Below are positions 25,934-35,357 of a DNA stretch of 64,000 bases, piece after piece. Position 1 is the stretch's first letter; every line of letters begins with the position of its first letter. The stretch is from the NCBI GenBank assembly GCA_045631225.1, contig JAZQUG010000044.1:62001-126000 (forward strand), written 5' to 3'. Under the pieces are notes generated by a model. It was not told the origin of the DNA. It made no database searches and was given only the letters and a program-made list of their open reading frames with translations. The translations under genes were made by a program, and so were the position numbers. Source of the stretch: Fimenecus sp045631225. Lineage in GTDB: Bacteria > Bacillota > Clostridia > Oscillospirales > Acutalibacteraceae.

Positions 25934-28360
25934 TTATTTAATTACACTCATATTTGCTTCCGGGAGATAGTAGCAGACGATTGGTCCTTCTTCATAAATC
26001 ACATAAACATATCTTCCATTGTCGTTTAATGTGAGATACTGTGAGGTTGTTTTATCAACGATTTTCTGTATCTTTTCTGCATCTGTTACTGATTCAAGAG
26101 AATGGCCTGCATCTTTATATACCCTCTTAATTAAGTCATATTCAGTTGTAGGCTCGTCAATAAAGTACTGAACAACGTCACATGCATAAAGACTGACATC
26201 CAACTGTCTGAACATTGTTTGAACATAAAGCGGTAACATTTCTGTTGCTGAGCCCCAGCCCCTGTTATTTTTCTCATTTGCCTTTGCAAATTCGTGTTTT
26301 GCTTCCGGAAGCGACATTGTAGCATCAGAATACAGAACCTCTTTAATTTTCATCGGTTCTTCCTTGAGCTCATAACCATTTTTCTTAAGGAAATTAACAG
26401 TATTTGTCATATTTTCATAGACAGGGATAAAATCATCAACCAAAGCATGATTATAATCAGGCTCTTCAACAATTTTATCAACTATGATTTCCATTCCGCC
26501 TCTTGTGTTTTCCGGATAATACATCTCATTAGTATATGCTGGTGTTTGTCCCGGATAGTCAGCATCTGCTGACATTTTCACAAGCACACCGACAGGCTGA
26601 TTGTTGTTTCTGAAAAGCTCGTCAACGCTCATTTTTGAAAGGTCCTTATAGAGTGCTTCGCAAAGTCCGTCAACATCAGCAATGCAATCCATTCCTTCGC
26701 CGATTTCTATAAGCATATCGTTGTCAGTATATGCCCAGTTAAAGTTTTTAAGATGTCCTGTTGAATCGTACTGTATATTTTCGGGAACAGGGTCAATAAG
26801 GTAATTTTTGAGAATTGCGTCGAAATACTCAGAGCCATAGATAAGCTGAATATATTTCATATATGTTTCATCGCTATAAATATCAAAGTTACGATATTTA
26901 ATCTTACCGTCATTGTTTCTTATACCGAGAGTAATTGATGTCAGGCATTCTTCATCATGCTTACCCTTTTCATTTTTGAGAAGTTCAAAAGCATCAAGAA
27001 CAGTCTGTTTGCTCTCGTCAGTTGAACTTTCAACAAAATCTTCACCAGGTTGCCACGGATAAACGCAATGTTCGTAACCTCTGATTTCAAAAGCTTCAAT
27101 TGTAACACTTTTAACATCTGCTTTGTCAGGAATTTTGTTATATGTGCCAAGGAGTCCCGTGTTAAATACGATACAGCATACTGCAAATGCACCGATAAGC
27201 GCATAGCACCACTTAAGTGATTTAATTGCTGTTTTTGGTTTCCTTGTGAGAATAAGCTGAATAAGGAAATATGCAAGCAAGCATACAGCTGTAATTACAA
27301 CAAAGAGTGCGTAGAGATTAAATTCACCACCAAACCACTCTGTAAACACCCATGTGATTCCTGTGAATGCACAAGTACCGAGCACAGCTCTTGAAACAGG
27401 GAATTTACCGAGAGAATTTGCATGTTCTGCTTTCCTCTTATTGAAAAGGTAATAAGTAACACCGATTAAAACAACAGAAATTACAAGCCACATTACAACA
27501 GGGAACATAAAGCCCCAATCAACATGGTATTCCGCAGGGACCTTATACTTATCTGCAGGTACGGTTCTTTGTAACATGTTTAAAATAACCCTTGGTGTAA
27601 TCCGGTCAACATAGTCATAAATGTCACCCATATATACATATTCTTCCTGCATATTGATTGCCATTGTCCAAGGAGTGAACACCTGCATTACTCTTGATAT
27701 ATCATAGCTTCCGATGTATCCGTTAAGATAGCTGTATGCAAGTGAACTGATTGTACTGATTGTGCAGAATGGAATTAATGATAATGCAATTGAAGAACCT
27801 ACTGCTTCAAAAATATTACCTGATACCACTATCATTGCAGATATAAGTGAATATCCTATAAGACCACAGACAAAAAGCAATGAAGTAAAATAAAGGAAAA
27901 GACTTGTCTGATGAGAGTTGTAGCCAAAAGCTGCAATATTTGTAATATAAATTATAAAAATCGGTAAAAATACTGCAACAAAAAGTGCTACAACACCTGA
28001 AATCAAACGGTTCGTTACCATTGTATTTCGTTTAATGCCAAGGCTTAAAAACACATTAACCTGCTTTTTTGAAAGCATAAAGTAAAATGATTTTAATGCT
28101 GTGAGAATACCACAGAAAACCATTCCAACAGGAAGTAAGTCAAAAGAATAAAAGAATGTTGAATGTGGTGCTAAAAACATTGATACTTCAAGATGTTCAG
28201 TTGTTCTTACAAATTCTTCTGATGTTACATATGAAATAACAGGTATTGTAACCATCGTAAAAAGCACTAAAAATGCTATTACAGGAAATGGAAGTGCGCC
28301 TAAAAAACTACGCTTGAAATCGTTTTTGTTCACATTATTCAAAGATTTTTGTGATGTCAT
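25934..28360 (-). CDS. ABC transporter permease, large
   Basis: An 808-residue membrane protein. The N-terminal half has about six to eight membrane helices (about 25-380 with a loop), including a segment LSKKQVNVFLSLGIKRNTMVTNRL typical of ABC-2-like permeases of bacitracin or YtrC type. The C-terminal half (about 420-808) is largely extracytoplasmic, rich in Asp, Tyr and Glu, and of no family I recognise. It overlaps the ATPase gene by 26 bases and forms one transporter with it. Control by a GntR repressor of the YtrA type suggests a role in cell-envelope or antimicrobial response. Confidence 0.8.
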   Translation of the reverse strand: MTSQKSLNNVNKNDFKRSFLGALPFPVIAFLVLFTMVTIPVISYVTSEEFVRTTEHLEVSMFLAPHSTFFYSFDLLPVGMVFCGILTALKSFYFMLSKKQVNVFLSLGIKRNTMVTNRLISGVVALFVAVFLPIFIIYITNIAAFGYNSHQTSLFLYFTSLLFVCGLIGYSLISAMIVVSGNIFEAVGSSIALSLIPFCTISTISSLAYSYLNGYIGSYDISRVMQVFTPWTMAINMQEEYVYMGDIYDYVDRITPRVILNMLQRTVPADKYKVPAEYHVDWGFMFPVVMWLVISVVLIGVTYYLFNKRKAEHANSLGKFPVSRAVLGTCAFTGITWVFTEWFGGEFNLYALFVVITAVCLLAYFLIQLILTRKPKTAIKSLKWCYALIGAFAVCCIVFNTGLLGTYNKIPDKADVKSVTIEAFEIRGYEHCVYPWQPGEDFVESSTDESKQTVLDAFELLKNEKGKHDEECLTSITLGIRNNDGKIKYRNFDIYSDETYMKYIQLIYGSEYFDAILKNYLIDPVPENIQYDSTGHLKNFNWAYTDNDMLIEIGEGMDCIADVDGLCEALYKDLSKMSVDELFRNNNQPVGVLVKMSADADYPGQTPAYTNEMYYPENTRGGMEIIVDKIVEEPDYNHALVDDFIPVYENMTNTVNFLKKNGYELKEEPMKIKEVLYSDATMSLPEAKHEFAKANEKNNRGWGSATEMLPLYVQTMFRQLDVSLYACDVVQYFIDEPTTEYDLIKRVYKDAGHSLESVTDAEKIQKIVDKTTSQYLTLNDNGRYVYVIYEEGPIVCYYLPEANMSVIK

Positions 28361-29234
28361 ATTTCTTATCCTCCATTTCGTTTAAGAATACCTCTTCCAT
28401 TGTAAGCTGATATTCGTCAATTGCCATAGGAAGAAGTGCGTTCAGCTTATGTCTTTGCTCATCTGCATTTTTCTCAAAGATAATCATTGCAACTCTGCCG
28501 TCAATATCAAGTGACTTATAACTGATGCCCTTGAAATCATTTTCAGTAATCTGACGGTCAAAAATAAGTCTGAATTTACTGTAATTCTTTGAAATATCAT
28601 AAACTGAACAGTCCATTGTGAGTTTTTTACCGTTTATAAGACCTACATTGTCACAAAGGTCAGAAAGCTCTGACAAATTGTGTGATGAAATAATAAGCGA
28701 AGCTTCTGTTTCAGCCATATATTCCATAAAAAGCTTCTTTGTAATCTCTTTTTTCTGTGGGTCAAGTCCGTCGAAAGTTTCGTCAAGAAGTAAATACTTT
28801 GGTCGGGACGCAAGTGCTAAAATAAGCTCAGCCTGTCTTTGCATACCCTTTGAAAAACCTCTTATTTTCTTTTTTCCGTCAAGACCATACACATCCAAAA
28901 GGTTTTCAAGTGTCTTTTTGCTGAAATTCGGATGATAGTCAGCATAAAAATTTGCCATTGAATAAATTGAAGCATTCATCGGGAAATAAAGGTCATCAGG
29001 GATATAGAATAAATCTTTTCTGACTGTGTCGTTGTCGAATGTTTCTTCTCCATCCATCAAAACTTTGCCACCGTCTGCTTTATATATTCCTGCTGCTGTT
29101 TTTAAAAGTGTTGTCTTACCTGCACCATTGTATCCAATTAGACCATAAATTGATGATGGCTGAACTTTAAACGATACATCCTCAACTGCTGTAAAATCGC
29201 CGAATTTTTTCGTAACATTTATAAATTCAATCAT
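28335..29234 (-). CDS. ABC transporter ATP-binding protein
   Basis: A 299-residue ATPase. The start at 29234 (MIEFINVTKKFGD) is chosen because upstream in-frame codons lie inside the GntR gene, and the next ATG (MTNK) touches the GGAG ribosome site. Walker A GYNGAGKTT (34-42), signature FSKGMQRQAEL, Walker B YLLLDETFDGLDP and the switch His in SHNLSEL are complete. The C-terminal 80 residues are a regulatory extension. It energises the adjacent permease. The overlap with gntR is essentially nil (5 bases apart), so the genes are coupled. Confidence 0.92.
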   Translation of the reverse strand: MIEFINVTKKFGDFTAVEDVSFKVQPSSIYGLIGYNGAGKTTLLKTAAGIYKADGGKVLMDGEETFDNDTVRKDLFYIPDDLYFPMNASIYSMANFYADYHPNFSKKTLENLLDVYGLDGKKKIRGFSKGMQRQAELILALASRPKYLLLDETFDGLDPQKKEITKKLFMEYMAETEASLIISSHNLSELSDLCDNVGLINGKKLTMDCSVYDISKNYSKFRLIFDRQITENDFKGISYKSLDIDGRVAMIIFEKNADEQRHKLNALLPMAIDEYQLTMEEVFLNEMEDKKYDITKIFE

Positions 29235-29238
29235 TTTA

Positions 29239-29610
29239 TTAGTCATCTCCTTTGAAAAGTTCATTGAGAAGACCTTCAAGCTGTTCTCTGTCAGCACCCA
29301 TAGCCTTGGCATTAATCAGAGAAGTCTTTACTGCATCTAAAGACTGCTGAAGGAAAATGTTTTGAGATTCTGTGTCACCGCTTATGAATACACCTTTTCC
29401 TGCGATTGTGTAGATAACTCCCTGAGCCTCCAACTCCGACAACGCGCGCTTGACGGTGTTGATATTCAAGCCCAGTTGCGCTGAGAGTTGTCTTAAAGAC
29501 GGTAGCTGGTCGTCTTTTTTCAACACTCCCCTACTTATATCAAGGACAATCTGTTCCTTAATCTGTTCATAAATAGGTGTTCTGGAATGATAATCAAGAA
29601 AAATATTCAC
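29239..29610 (-). CDS. GntR family regulator, YtrA type
   Basis: A 123-residue repressor with an N-terminal winged helix (about 10-75: PIYEQIKEQIVLDISRG, LPSLRQLSAQLGLNINTVKRALSELEAQG, YTIAGKGVFI) and a short C-terminal dimerisation helix region, as in YtrA/YhcF proteins. The GTG start follows a perfect AGGAGGTGAT ribosome site. It is first in an operon with an ABC ATPase and permease. A perfect 11-bp inverted repeat sits at the promoter, so autorepression of the whole operon is likely. Confidence 0.92.
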   Translation of the reverse strand: MNIFLDYHSRTPIYEQIKEQIVLDISRGVLKKDDQLPSLRQLSAQLGLNINTVKRALSELEAQGVIYTIAGKGVFISGDTESQNIFLQQSLDAVKTSLINAKAMGADREQLEGLLNELFKGDD

Positions 29611-29629
29611 GGTGTATCACCTCCTGTTC

Positions 29630-29696
29630 AACTGTACTAACTGTGCTATTTCAATTAGTACAGTTAGATAATACAGCATAGTTTTCCTTTTGTCAA
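29630..29696 (-). promoter_or_regulatory. Promoter and operator of the GntR-ABC operon
   Basis: On the minus strand TTGACA (29696-29691) and TATTAT (29673-29668) are 17 bp apart. Just downstream AACTGTACTAA (29630-29640) and TTAGTACAGTT (29655-29665) form a perfect 11-bp inverted repeat with 14-base spacing. It overlaps the transcription start region, which fits a GntR operator. Confidence 0.75.
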
Positions 29697-29743
29697 CAGT
29701 TTTTTGAAAGAAATACAGATTATAATTTGTACATATAAACAAC

Positions 29744-29766
29744 AAAGGCGAGGATTTAACCTCGCC
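29744..29766 (-). terminator. Terminator of the GH51-like gene
   Basis: GGCGAGG (29747-29753) and CCTCGCC (29760-29766) form the stem. The minus strand continues TTTGTTGTT. Confidence 0.7.
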
Positions 29767-29784
29767 CTATCATATCATATTTAA

Positions 29785-32037
29785 TTATTTATTATTTTGT
29801 TTGTCTTTAACTTTCTTATGATGCTTTAATCTTGTTGCAAGGATTACTCCGCCTGTCACAAGGACAAAAGCCACCAACACAACAGAAATAATAACATCAA
29901 CTGATGCAGGAATAAATGGTACTATCAATTCCGTTTTTGGAAGCTTGAAAAGTCCACTTCCGTCGTTTGTGTCGTAAGGAATTCTTATTACATTTATTGA
30001 ATAACTGCTTACATCATATAAAATCTGATTATCCTTAAGTATAAGTTCATTCTGCACTGGTGCAACGTGTAAGTCCTCACCAAGTTCATTACGAGCAGAC
30101 TTGAAATTCTCTGACATAACGAGCGCTGACGGATTGTTAACATTTTTGAATCCATCAATATTAATATTGATTTTATACGGTGTTTTTGTACTGTTTACAA
30201 GTTTAACATATATAACTTTCTCATCAGTATCAACTGTTACGGAACGATAAACACCCTCCTGTAACTCGTCCTCAACATTTACATAATGTGTTCCCACATT
30301 GTTTGAAAAGAGCATCTGCATATAATAATCAGGAGTAAGAAGCACTCTGTGAGAATTGAACCAGATAAGACTTGTATCCCTTACCTGAGCATTAATCTTC
30401 CCAAGCGTTGTTTCATAAGATGACATTTGCACAAGGTCACCGTTTCTCTCAACACCTGTTAAAAATGCAGCATTTTCAATAGCAGACCACATATTATTCT
30501 TTGTAACAGTATCACCCATTGATGTGTCAACAGAATATCTGCCCACACCAATCTGCAATCCGCTACGGTCATTTTCGTCATAGACTGTGGATTTTGCGAA
30601 AAGCTTTCCGCCGTTTACACAATAGCTTTCGTCAACAATAACATCTCTGTAAAGCTCCTTCGCCTTGGCAACAACCTGAGCACTCTGACCGTTATCGTCT
30701 GTACAGATAATAATTCTCACATCAGGATACTGACCCTGAATCGCTTTGTAAAGCTCATCAAAGTTTCTCCAGAAAAGCTCACCGTACTCACAGTTTGCTA
30801 TTGCGATATATCGAAGCTTAAAGCTCTTTTGATGTCCGTCCTCTATTCTTTTTGCACCCCATACGGTTGTTTCGTCACCGTTGGCATATTCAAGAAGGTC
30901 GAGAACATCCTGAAGATACATTTCAAAGCCCTCTGTTTCAGGACGGTATGAAATTGTGTCAAGGAATTCCTGCCACTCCTCTTCAGTTATCTCTTCACTT
31001 TCAAAGGCCTCTTTCTTCTTTTCATAAGCTTCAACCTGTGTTGTTACAATACCACCGTTTATTACAGGGATAGCATCAGCACCGATATCCTCACAAAGGA
31101 GAAGATATTCGTACATACCCATTGAATTTGAGTTTACTGCAAACACATTCTTGTTAAAATGTGTAAAGCTTTGTTTTCTTGCTTCAAGAGGACCTGTTGT
31201 CTTTTTCCAGCTACCGATATTTTCGATAGAGGATGAAGCATCAAGCTCGCCTGCTGAAAATCTTACAAAGGATGGTGAGAGATTATAAATCGCTCTCATT
31301 ATGTCACTTCTCAATGACACATATTTCCATGTGCTGTTACCGAAGCCATAGCTACTCATAGGAACGAGAGTAACCTGGTCAATCTGGAAGCTTCCCGTAC
31401 CCTCAAACTGGAGCTGTAAAGCACCGTCAGCAGTAACGTTTGACTTGATTTCAAGTGTTATCGGCATCCATTGAGCACAATGGTCAATATTGAACTGATA
31501 TTTCTCCGTATTTCCTTCTGCAGAAAGTGATGCTGTTATTGTACCTGTATAATCAACATTTCTGAAATAGGCAGTAAACTGATAAATCTCATTTTTCTTG
31601 AAGGTCATATCAGGCTTGCCTGCCTTCTGAGAATTCACCTGATATGTTTTGTAGTTGTAAAATTCCGTATAACCGAGGTTTTTCACAGTACCCTTACCGT
31701 CAACTGTAACAGAAAGGTAATTTGTATTATTTTCGTTAAGTGACTCCTCAGTCATTATGCTGTAGGTCTCGGCATCAATATCCCATGCTGCGATAGGATT
31801 GTTGCTGTACTCAAAGGAATTGTTGTTCACAAGATTTGACACAAGACCGCCGTCAACAGCATTTCCCACATTTTCAAGAGTAAGACCGTAAAGGTCACCA
31901 CTTATGGAATGAGCAATATTTTTTGAGGAAATATTAAGTGACGGGATAATCTTTTGTGACACAGCACTTCCTGTAAGACCGAAAAAAGCAGAAGCAATCA
32001 CCATAACAGATAAAAGCAGGGCTATAATTTTTTTCAT
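29785..32037 (-). CDS. Membrane-anchored divergent GH51/arabinofuranosidase-like protein
   Basis: A 750-residue surface protein. Signal peptide (about 1-25), a beta-sandwich CBM-like region (about 85-230), a TIM-barrel region (about 235-500) resembling bacterial GH51 alpha-L-arabinofuranosidases, a C-terminal beta domain (about 560-690), and a C-terminal membrane helix (about 715-737) followed by a Lys-rich tail. FVRFSAGELD stands where family members have FxRFPGG. IAIANCEYGE (411-420) stands where IxxGNE carries the acid/base Glu, so Cys416 replaces Glu. IVDESY keeps a candidate nucleophile, Glu470. Activity may be lost or altered. It is divergent from the GH38 gene. Confidence 0.7.
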   Translation of the reverse strand: MKKIIALLLSVMVIASAFFGLTGSAVSQKIIPSLNISSKNIAHSISGDLYGLTLENVGNAVDGGLVSNLVNNNSFEYSNNPIAAWDIDAETYSIMTEESLNENNTNYLSVTVDGKGTVKNLGYTEFYNYKTYQVNSQKAGKPDMTFKKNEIYQFTAYFRNVDYTGTITASLSAEGNTEKYQFNIDHCAQWMPITLEIKSNVTADGALQLQFEGTGSFQIDQVTLVPMSSYGFGNSTWKYVSLRSDIMRAIYNLSPSFVRFSAGELDASSSIENIGSWKKTTGPLEARKQSFTHFNKNVFAVNSNSMGMYEYLLLCEDIGADAIPVINGGIVTTQVEAYEKKKEAFESEEITEEEWQEFLDTISYRPETEGFEMYLQDVLDLLEYANGDETTVWGAKRIEDGHQKSFKLRYIAIANCEYGELFWRNFDELYKAIQGQYPDVRIIICTDDNGQSAQVVAKAKELYRDVIVDESYCVNGGKLFAKSTVYDENDRSGLQIGVGRYSVDTSMGDTVTKNNMWSAIENAAFLTGVERNGDLVQMSSYETTLGKINAQVRDTSLIWFNSHRVLLTPDYYMQMLFSNNVGTHYVNVEDELQEGVYRSVTVDTDEKVIYVKLVNSTKTPYKININIDGFKNVNNPSALVMSENFKSARNELGEDLHVAPVQNELILKDNQILYDVSSYSINVIRIPYDTNDGSGLFKLPKTELIVPFIPASVDVIISVVLVAFVLVTGGVILATRLKHHKKVKDKQNNK

Positions 32038-32137
32038 TTTTCCGTCACCGTCCTTAACTCGAAATTATACTATTATATATTTTACCAATAAAAATTCAAT
32101 ATGTCGAGTATTTTTAGGGATTTTTTTACCTGTTCTG

Positions 32138-32166
32138 TTGATTTTTTTGTGTATAATCTATATAAT
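32138..32166 (+). promoter_or_regulatory. Promoter of the GH38-carrier operon
   Basis: TTGATT (32138-32143) and TATAAT (32161-32166) are separated by 17 bp, 33 bases before the ATG. Confidence 0.75.
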
Positions 32167-32198
32167 CAAATCATACTTGGATTTTTGGGGGATTTTTT

Positions 32199-35100
32199 AT
32201 GGCAAAGAAAAAGGTTTATACTATCTCAAATGCCCATCTTGACACTATCTGGAGCTGGGACTTTGAAACAACCGTAGGCGAATACATACGAAACACACTT
32301 ACAGAGAATTTTCAGCATTTCAGAAAATATCCTGATTACAAATTCAATTTTGAGGGCTCATACCGTTATGAGCTTATGAAGGAATACTACCCTGAAATGT
32401 GGGAGCAGATGAAATCATATATTGCACAGGGCAAATGGAATGTGTGCGGTAGTGCCTTTGAAAACGGTGATGTGAATGTACCGTCACCTGAAGCACTTTT
32501 CAGAAATATTCTTTTAGGTAACGAATATTTTGATAAAAATTTCGGAAAGCGCAGCTGTGATATCTTCCTCCCTGACTGCTTCGGCTTCGGATATGCCTTA
32601 CCGTCAATTATGCACCACGCAAACCTTAAGGGCTTCACAACACAGAAGCTTACATGGGGTTCAGCATACGGAATCCCTTTTGACCTTGGTAAATGGTACG
32701 GTGTTGACGGAAATTACGTTTACGGAAACACAAATCCGGGGTCTTACACAAGCGTTTTGTTAAAGGTTCGTGACAAAAAATTCGTAAAGGATAAATTAAA
32801 ATCAAATGAGCAGTACGATTTGCCTATGACTGCTATCTTCCACGGTGTGGGTGACCGTGGCGGTGCACCAAAGGAGCCGTCAGTAAAAACTGTCTGTGAC
32901 GAAATCAAGAAGAATAACACAAGTGATGTTGAGGTTTTATCAGCACCTGCTGACCTGATTTTCCGTGATATTGACGCTTTGCCAGAAAATGTAAAGCAGA
33001 AATTACCTGTATGGAACAACGAGCTTGTTATGACAAACCACGCTGTTGGTGGCTATACATCACGTGCTATAGGTAAGCGTTGGAACAGACGAAACGAAGA
33101 AATCGCAGATATGGCTGAGCGTGCTTGTGTTACTGCTATGGTGACAAAGGGCTATAATTATCCGCAGGAGCCTCTTACAAAGGCTTGGAAACGAGTTATT
33201 GCTCATCAGTTCCACGACGATTTACCCGGAACATCAGTTCAACGTGCATACAGAAGAAGTTGGAACGACTATGCAATGTCACTCAATCAGTTCGCAAACG
33301 AATATGAAGGTGCGGTAAAATCAATTGCATCAAAAATTGACACATCTTTTGTAAAAGGTACAGCAGTTGTTGTTAATAATCCAATGGAATACGAAAGAAC
33401 AAGCGTTGTAACAGTTAATATTCCTGCAAAATTCTGTGGTAAAAACATAACTGTTCTTGATGCTGACGGTAAAGAATATGCAGCACAGATTGCAAGTGTT
33501 AAAAATGGCATTGCAACAATTCTTATGTGCGTTACTGTTCCTCCTATGGGTTACAAGGCTTTTGATATCAGAAACAAGAAATGTCAGGTTAAATCAAAGC
33601 TTTTTGCATCAATTATGATGCTTGAAAATGAAAAATATCGAGTAGTACTTAACAGTAACGGTGATATTTCTTCAATTTTCGATAAGGAACTGAAAAAAGA
33701 AGTTTTAAGCAAACCAATCACAACAGGCATTTTCGATTATAACGGTAGTAAAGACTGGCCAGCATGGGAATTGAATTTCGATGAACTTAATCGTGAACCA
33801 CAGAACAGTACAAAAATCAAGACTGTAAAAGTTATTGAAAATGGACCTTGTCGAGTAGCTCTTGAAATTGTAAAAGCATTTGGTGACAGTACATTTACTT
33901 CTGTTGTTGCACTCAGTCGTGGTGGCAAGGTTGTTGAAGTTTACACAGAGACTGAATGGCGTAGTAAACGACATCTTGCAAAGGAAGTTTTCTCATTTTC
34001 TGCTGAAAGTCCTGTGGCAACTTATGACCTTGGTCTTGGCGCAATCAAGCGTGGCAATATGAACGACAAGCTCTTTGAAGTTCCTGCTCAGAAATGGGCT
34101 GATATTACAGATAAAGACGAACAGTTCGGTGTTTCAGTAATCAGTGAATGTAAATACGGTTGGGATAAATTTGACAACAGCACTCTCCGTCTTACTCTTA
34201 TGCATACACCATATAAAAATTACAAGGTTGACAGTATGCAGTCAATGATGGAATTAGGTCTTAACAGATATTCATACGCTATTTACTCTCACGAAGGCAC
34301 CGTTGCACACGATACACAAACAGAGGCACGAAATTTTGTAATGCCTATGGCGTCGTTTGTAGTGTCAAAGCACGACGGTGAATATAGCGAATACTCATTT
34401 GGCTCACTTTCAGGAAATGCAATAATCCGTGCAATGAAAAAAGCTGAAAACAGTGATGAAATCATTGTCCGTATCGGTGAAAGTGAAAAGAAAACACAGA
34501 AAGACATTACTCTTTCATTGAATTGCGATGTTGTTTCTGCAAGAGAAATCTATGCATCGGAAGAACATATTGCTGATGTTCCTCTCACAGACGGAAAACT
34601 TGTATTTGACTTAAAGCCATATGAAATCAAATCATTTGCAATCAAAGTAAAAACTGGAGAAGCTACAAACAATACTTTGACAAATATTCCTCTTCTTGGA
34701 AACATTGAAGCATTCTCAACAAATGCAAAACCAACAGGTAAGCTTCCTGTTATCAACAAGTCAATTCCAAAGGAAATTGTTCCTCAGACTGTAGCTTCTG
34801 CCGGTGTTGATTTCCCAATTCCGGAAAAAGCAATGCTTTGTTGTGGTCAGAGTCTTCTTTTGCCAACAGACACAAAGAAAGTACATCTTCTCGTAGCCTC
34901 TCTTAATGGTGACAAATACGCTAAAATCAACGACTATGCATATAAAATCAACGACATTACAGAATATTATGCAGGTTGGGATTTATACGATTTCAAGGAA
35001 GTTGCATACACAAAGCAAGGCAAATTGGGTTACGAATTTACTCATTCTCACACTGAGACCGGTGATGCTCAGTGTGCACAGTTGTTCTTCTGGCACATAG

Positions 35101-35354
35101 AAGTTGATACAGAAAACAATGATACGCTCAATTTCCCTATTGATAAGGATATAATTGTTCTTTCTGCTGTTGCAGATACAAATGAACAGTTATGTGAGCT
35201 TTCTTGTGAACTTTATGACAAAATCGAAGGTCGCCAATTCACTTACAAGGAAAACCTCAAAGAAAAGCTTACATATTTAAACTGCAAAAACTCATATCTT
35301 CTCAATGACAAAGGTGGAGCAATTAAACACAGAAATAAGGGAAGGAGAAAATAA
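32199..35354 (+). CDS. GH38 family alpha-mannosidase
   Basis: A 1051-residue cytoplasmic enzyme that removes alpha-linked mannose from imported oligosaccharides. The zinc site His13 and Asp15 lie in NAHLDTIWSW, and Asp126 in FLPDCFGFG is the nucleophile and metal ligand. A further metal ligand His is in AHQFHDDLPGTS (near 345). The middle helical domain and long C-terminal beta domains follow, as in GH38. No signal peptide. The ribosome site is GGGGG before the ATG. The following GPH carrier starts four bases after the stop, so uptake and cleavage are coupled. Confidence 0.93.
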   Translation: MAKKKVYTISNAHLDTIWSWDFETTVGEYIRNTLTENFQHFRKYPDYKFNFEGSYRYELMKEYYPEMWEQMKSYIAQGKWNVCGSAFENGDVNVPSPEALFRNILLGNEYFDKNFGKRSCDIFLPDCFGFGYALPSIMHHANLKGFTTQKLTWGSAYGIPFDLGKWYGVDGNYVYGNTNPGSYTSVLLKVRDKKFVKDKLKSNEQYDLPMTAIFHGVGDRGGAPKEPSVKTVCDEIKKNNTSDVEVLSAPADLIFRDIDALPENVKQKLPVWNNELVMTNHAVGGYTSRAIGKRWNRRNEEIADMAERACVTAMVTKGYNYPQEPLTKAWKRVIAHQFHDDLPGTSVQRAYRRSWNDYAMSLNQFANEYEGAVKSIASKIDTSFVKGTAVVVNNPMEYERTSVVTVNIPAKFCGKNITVLDADGKEYAAQIASVKNGIATILMCVTVPPMGYKAFDIRNKKCQVKSKLFASIMMLENEKYRVVLNSNGDISSIFDKELKKEVLSKPITTGIFDYNGSKDWPAWELNFDELNREPQNSTKIKTVKVIENGPCRVALEIVKAFGDSTFTSVVALSRGGKVVEVYTETEWRSKRHLAKEVFSFSAESPVATYDLGLGAIKRGNMNDKLFEVPAQKWADITDKDEQFGVSVISECKYGWDKFDNSTLRLTLMHTPYKNYKVDSMQSMMELGLNRYSYAIYSHEGTVAHDTQTEARNFVMPMASFVVSKHDGEYSEYSFGSLSGNAIIRAMKKAENSDEIIVRIGESEKKTQKDITLSLNCDVVSAREIYASEEHIADVPLTDGKLVFDLKPYEIKSFAIKVKTGEATNNTLTNIPLLGNIEAFSTNAKPTGKLPVINKSIPKEIVPQTVASAGVDFPIPEKAMLCCGQSLLLPTDTKKVHLLVASLNGDKYAKINDYAYKINDITEYYAGWDLYDFKEVAYTKQGKLGYEFTHSHTETGDAQCAQLFFWHIEVDTENNDTLNFPIDKDIIVLSAVADTNEQLCELSCELYDKIEGRQFTYKENLKEKLTYLNCKNSYLLNDKGGAIKHRNKGRRK

Positions 35355-35357
35355 GCG

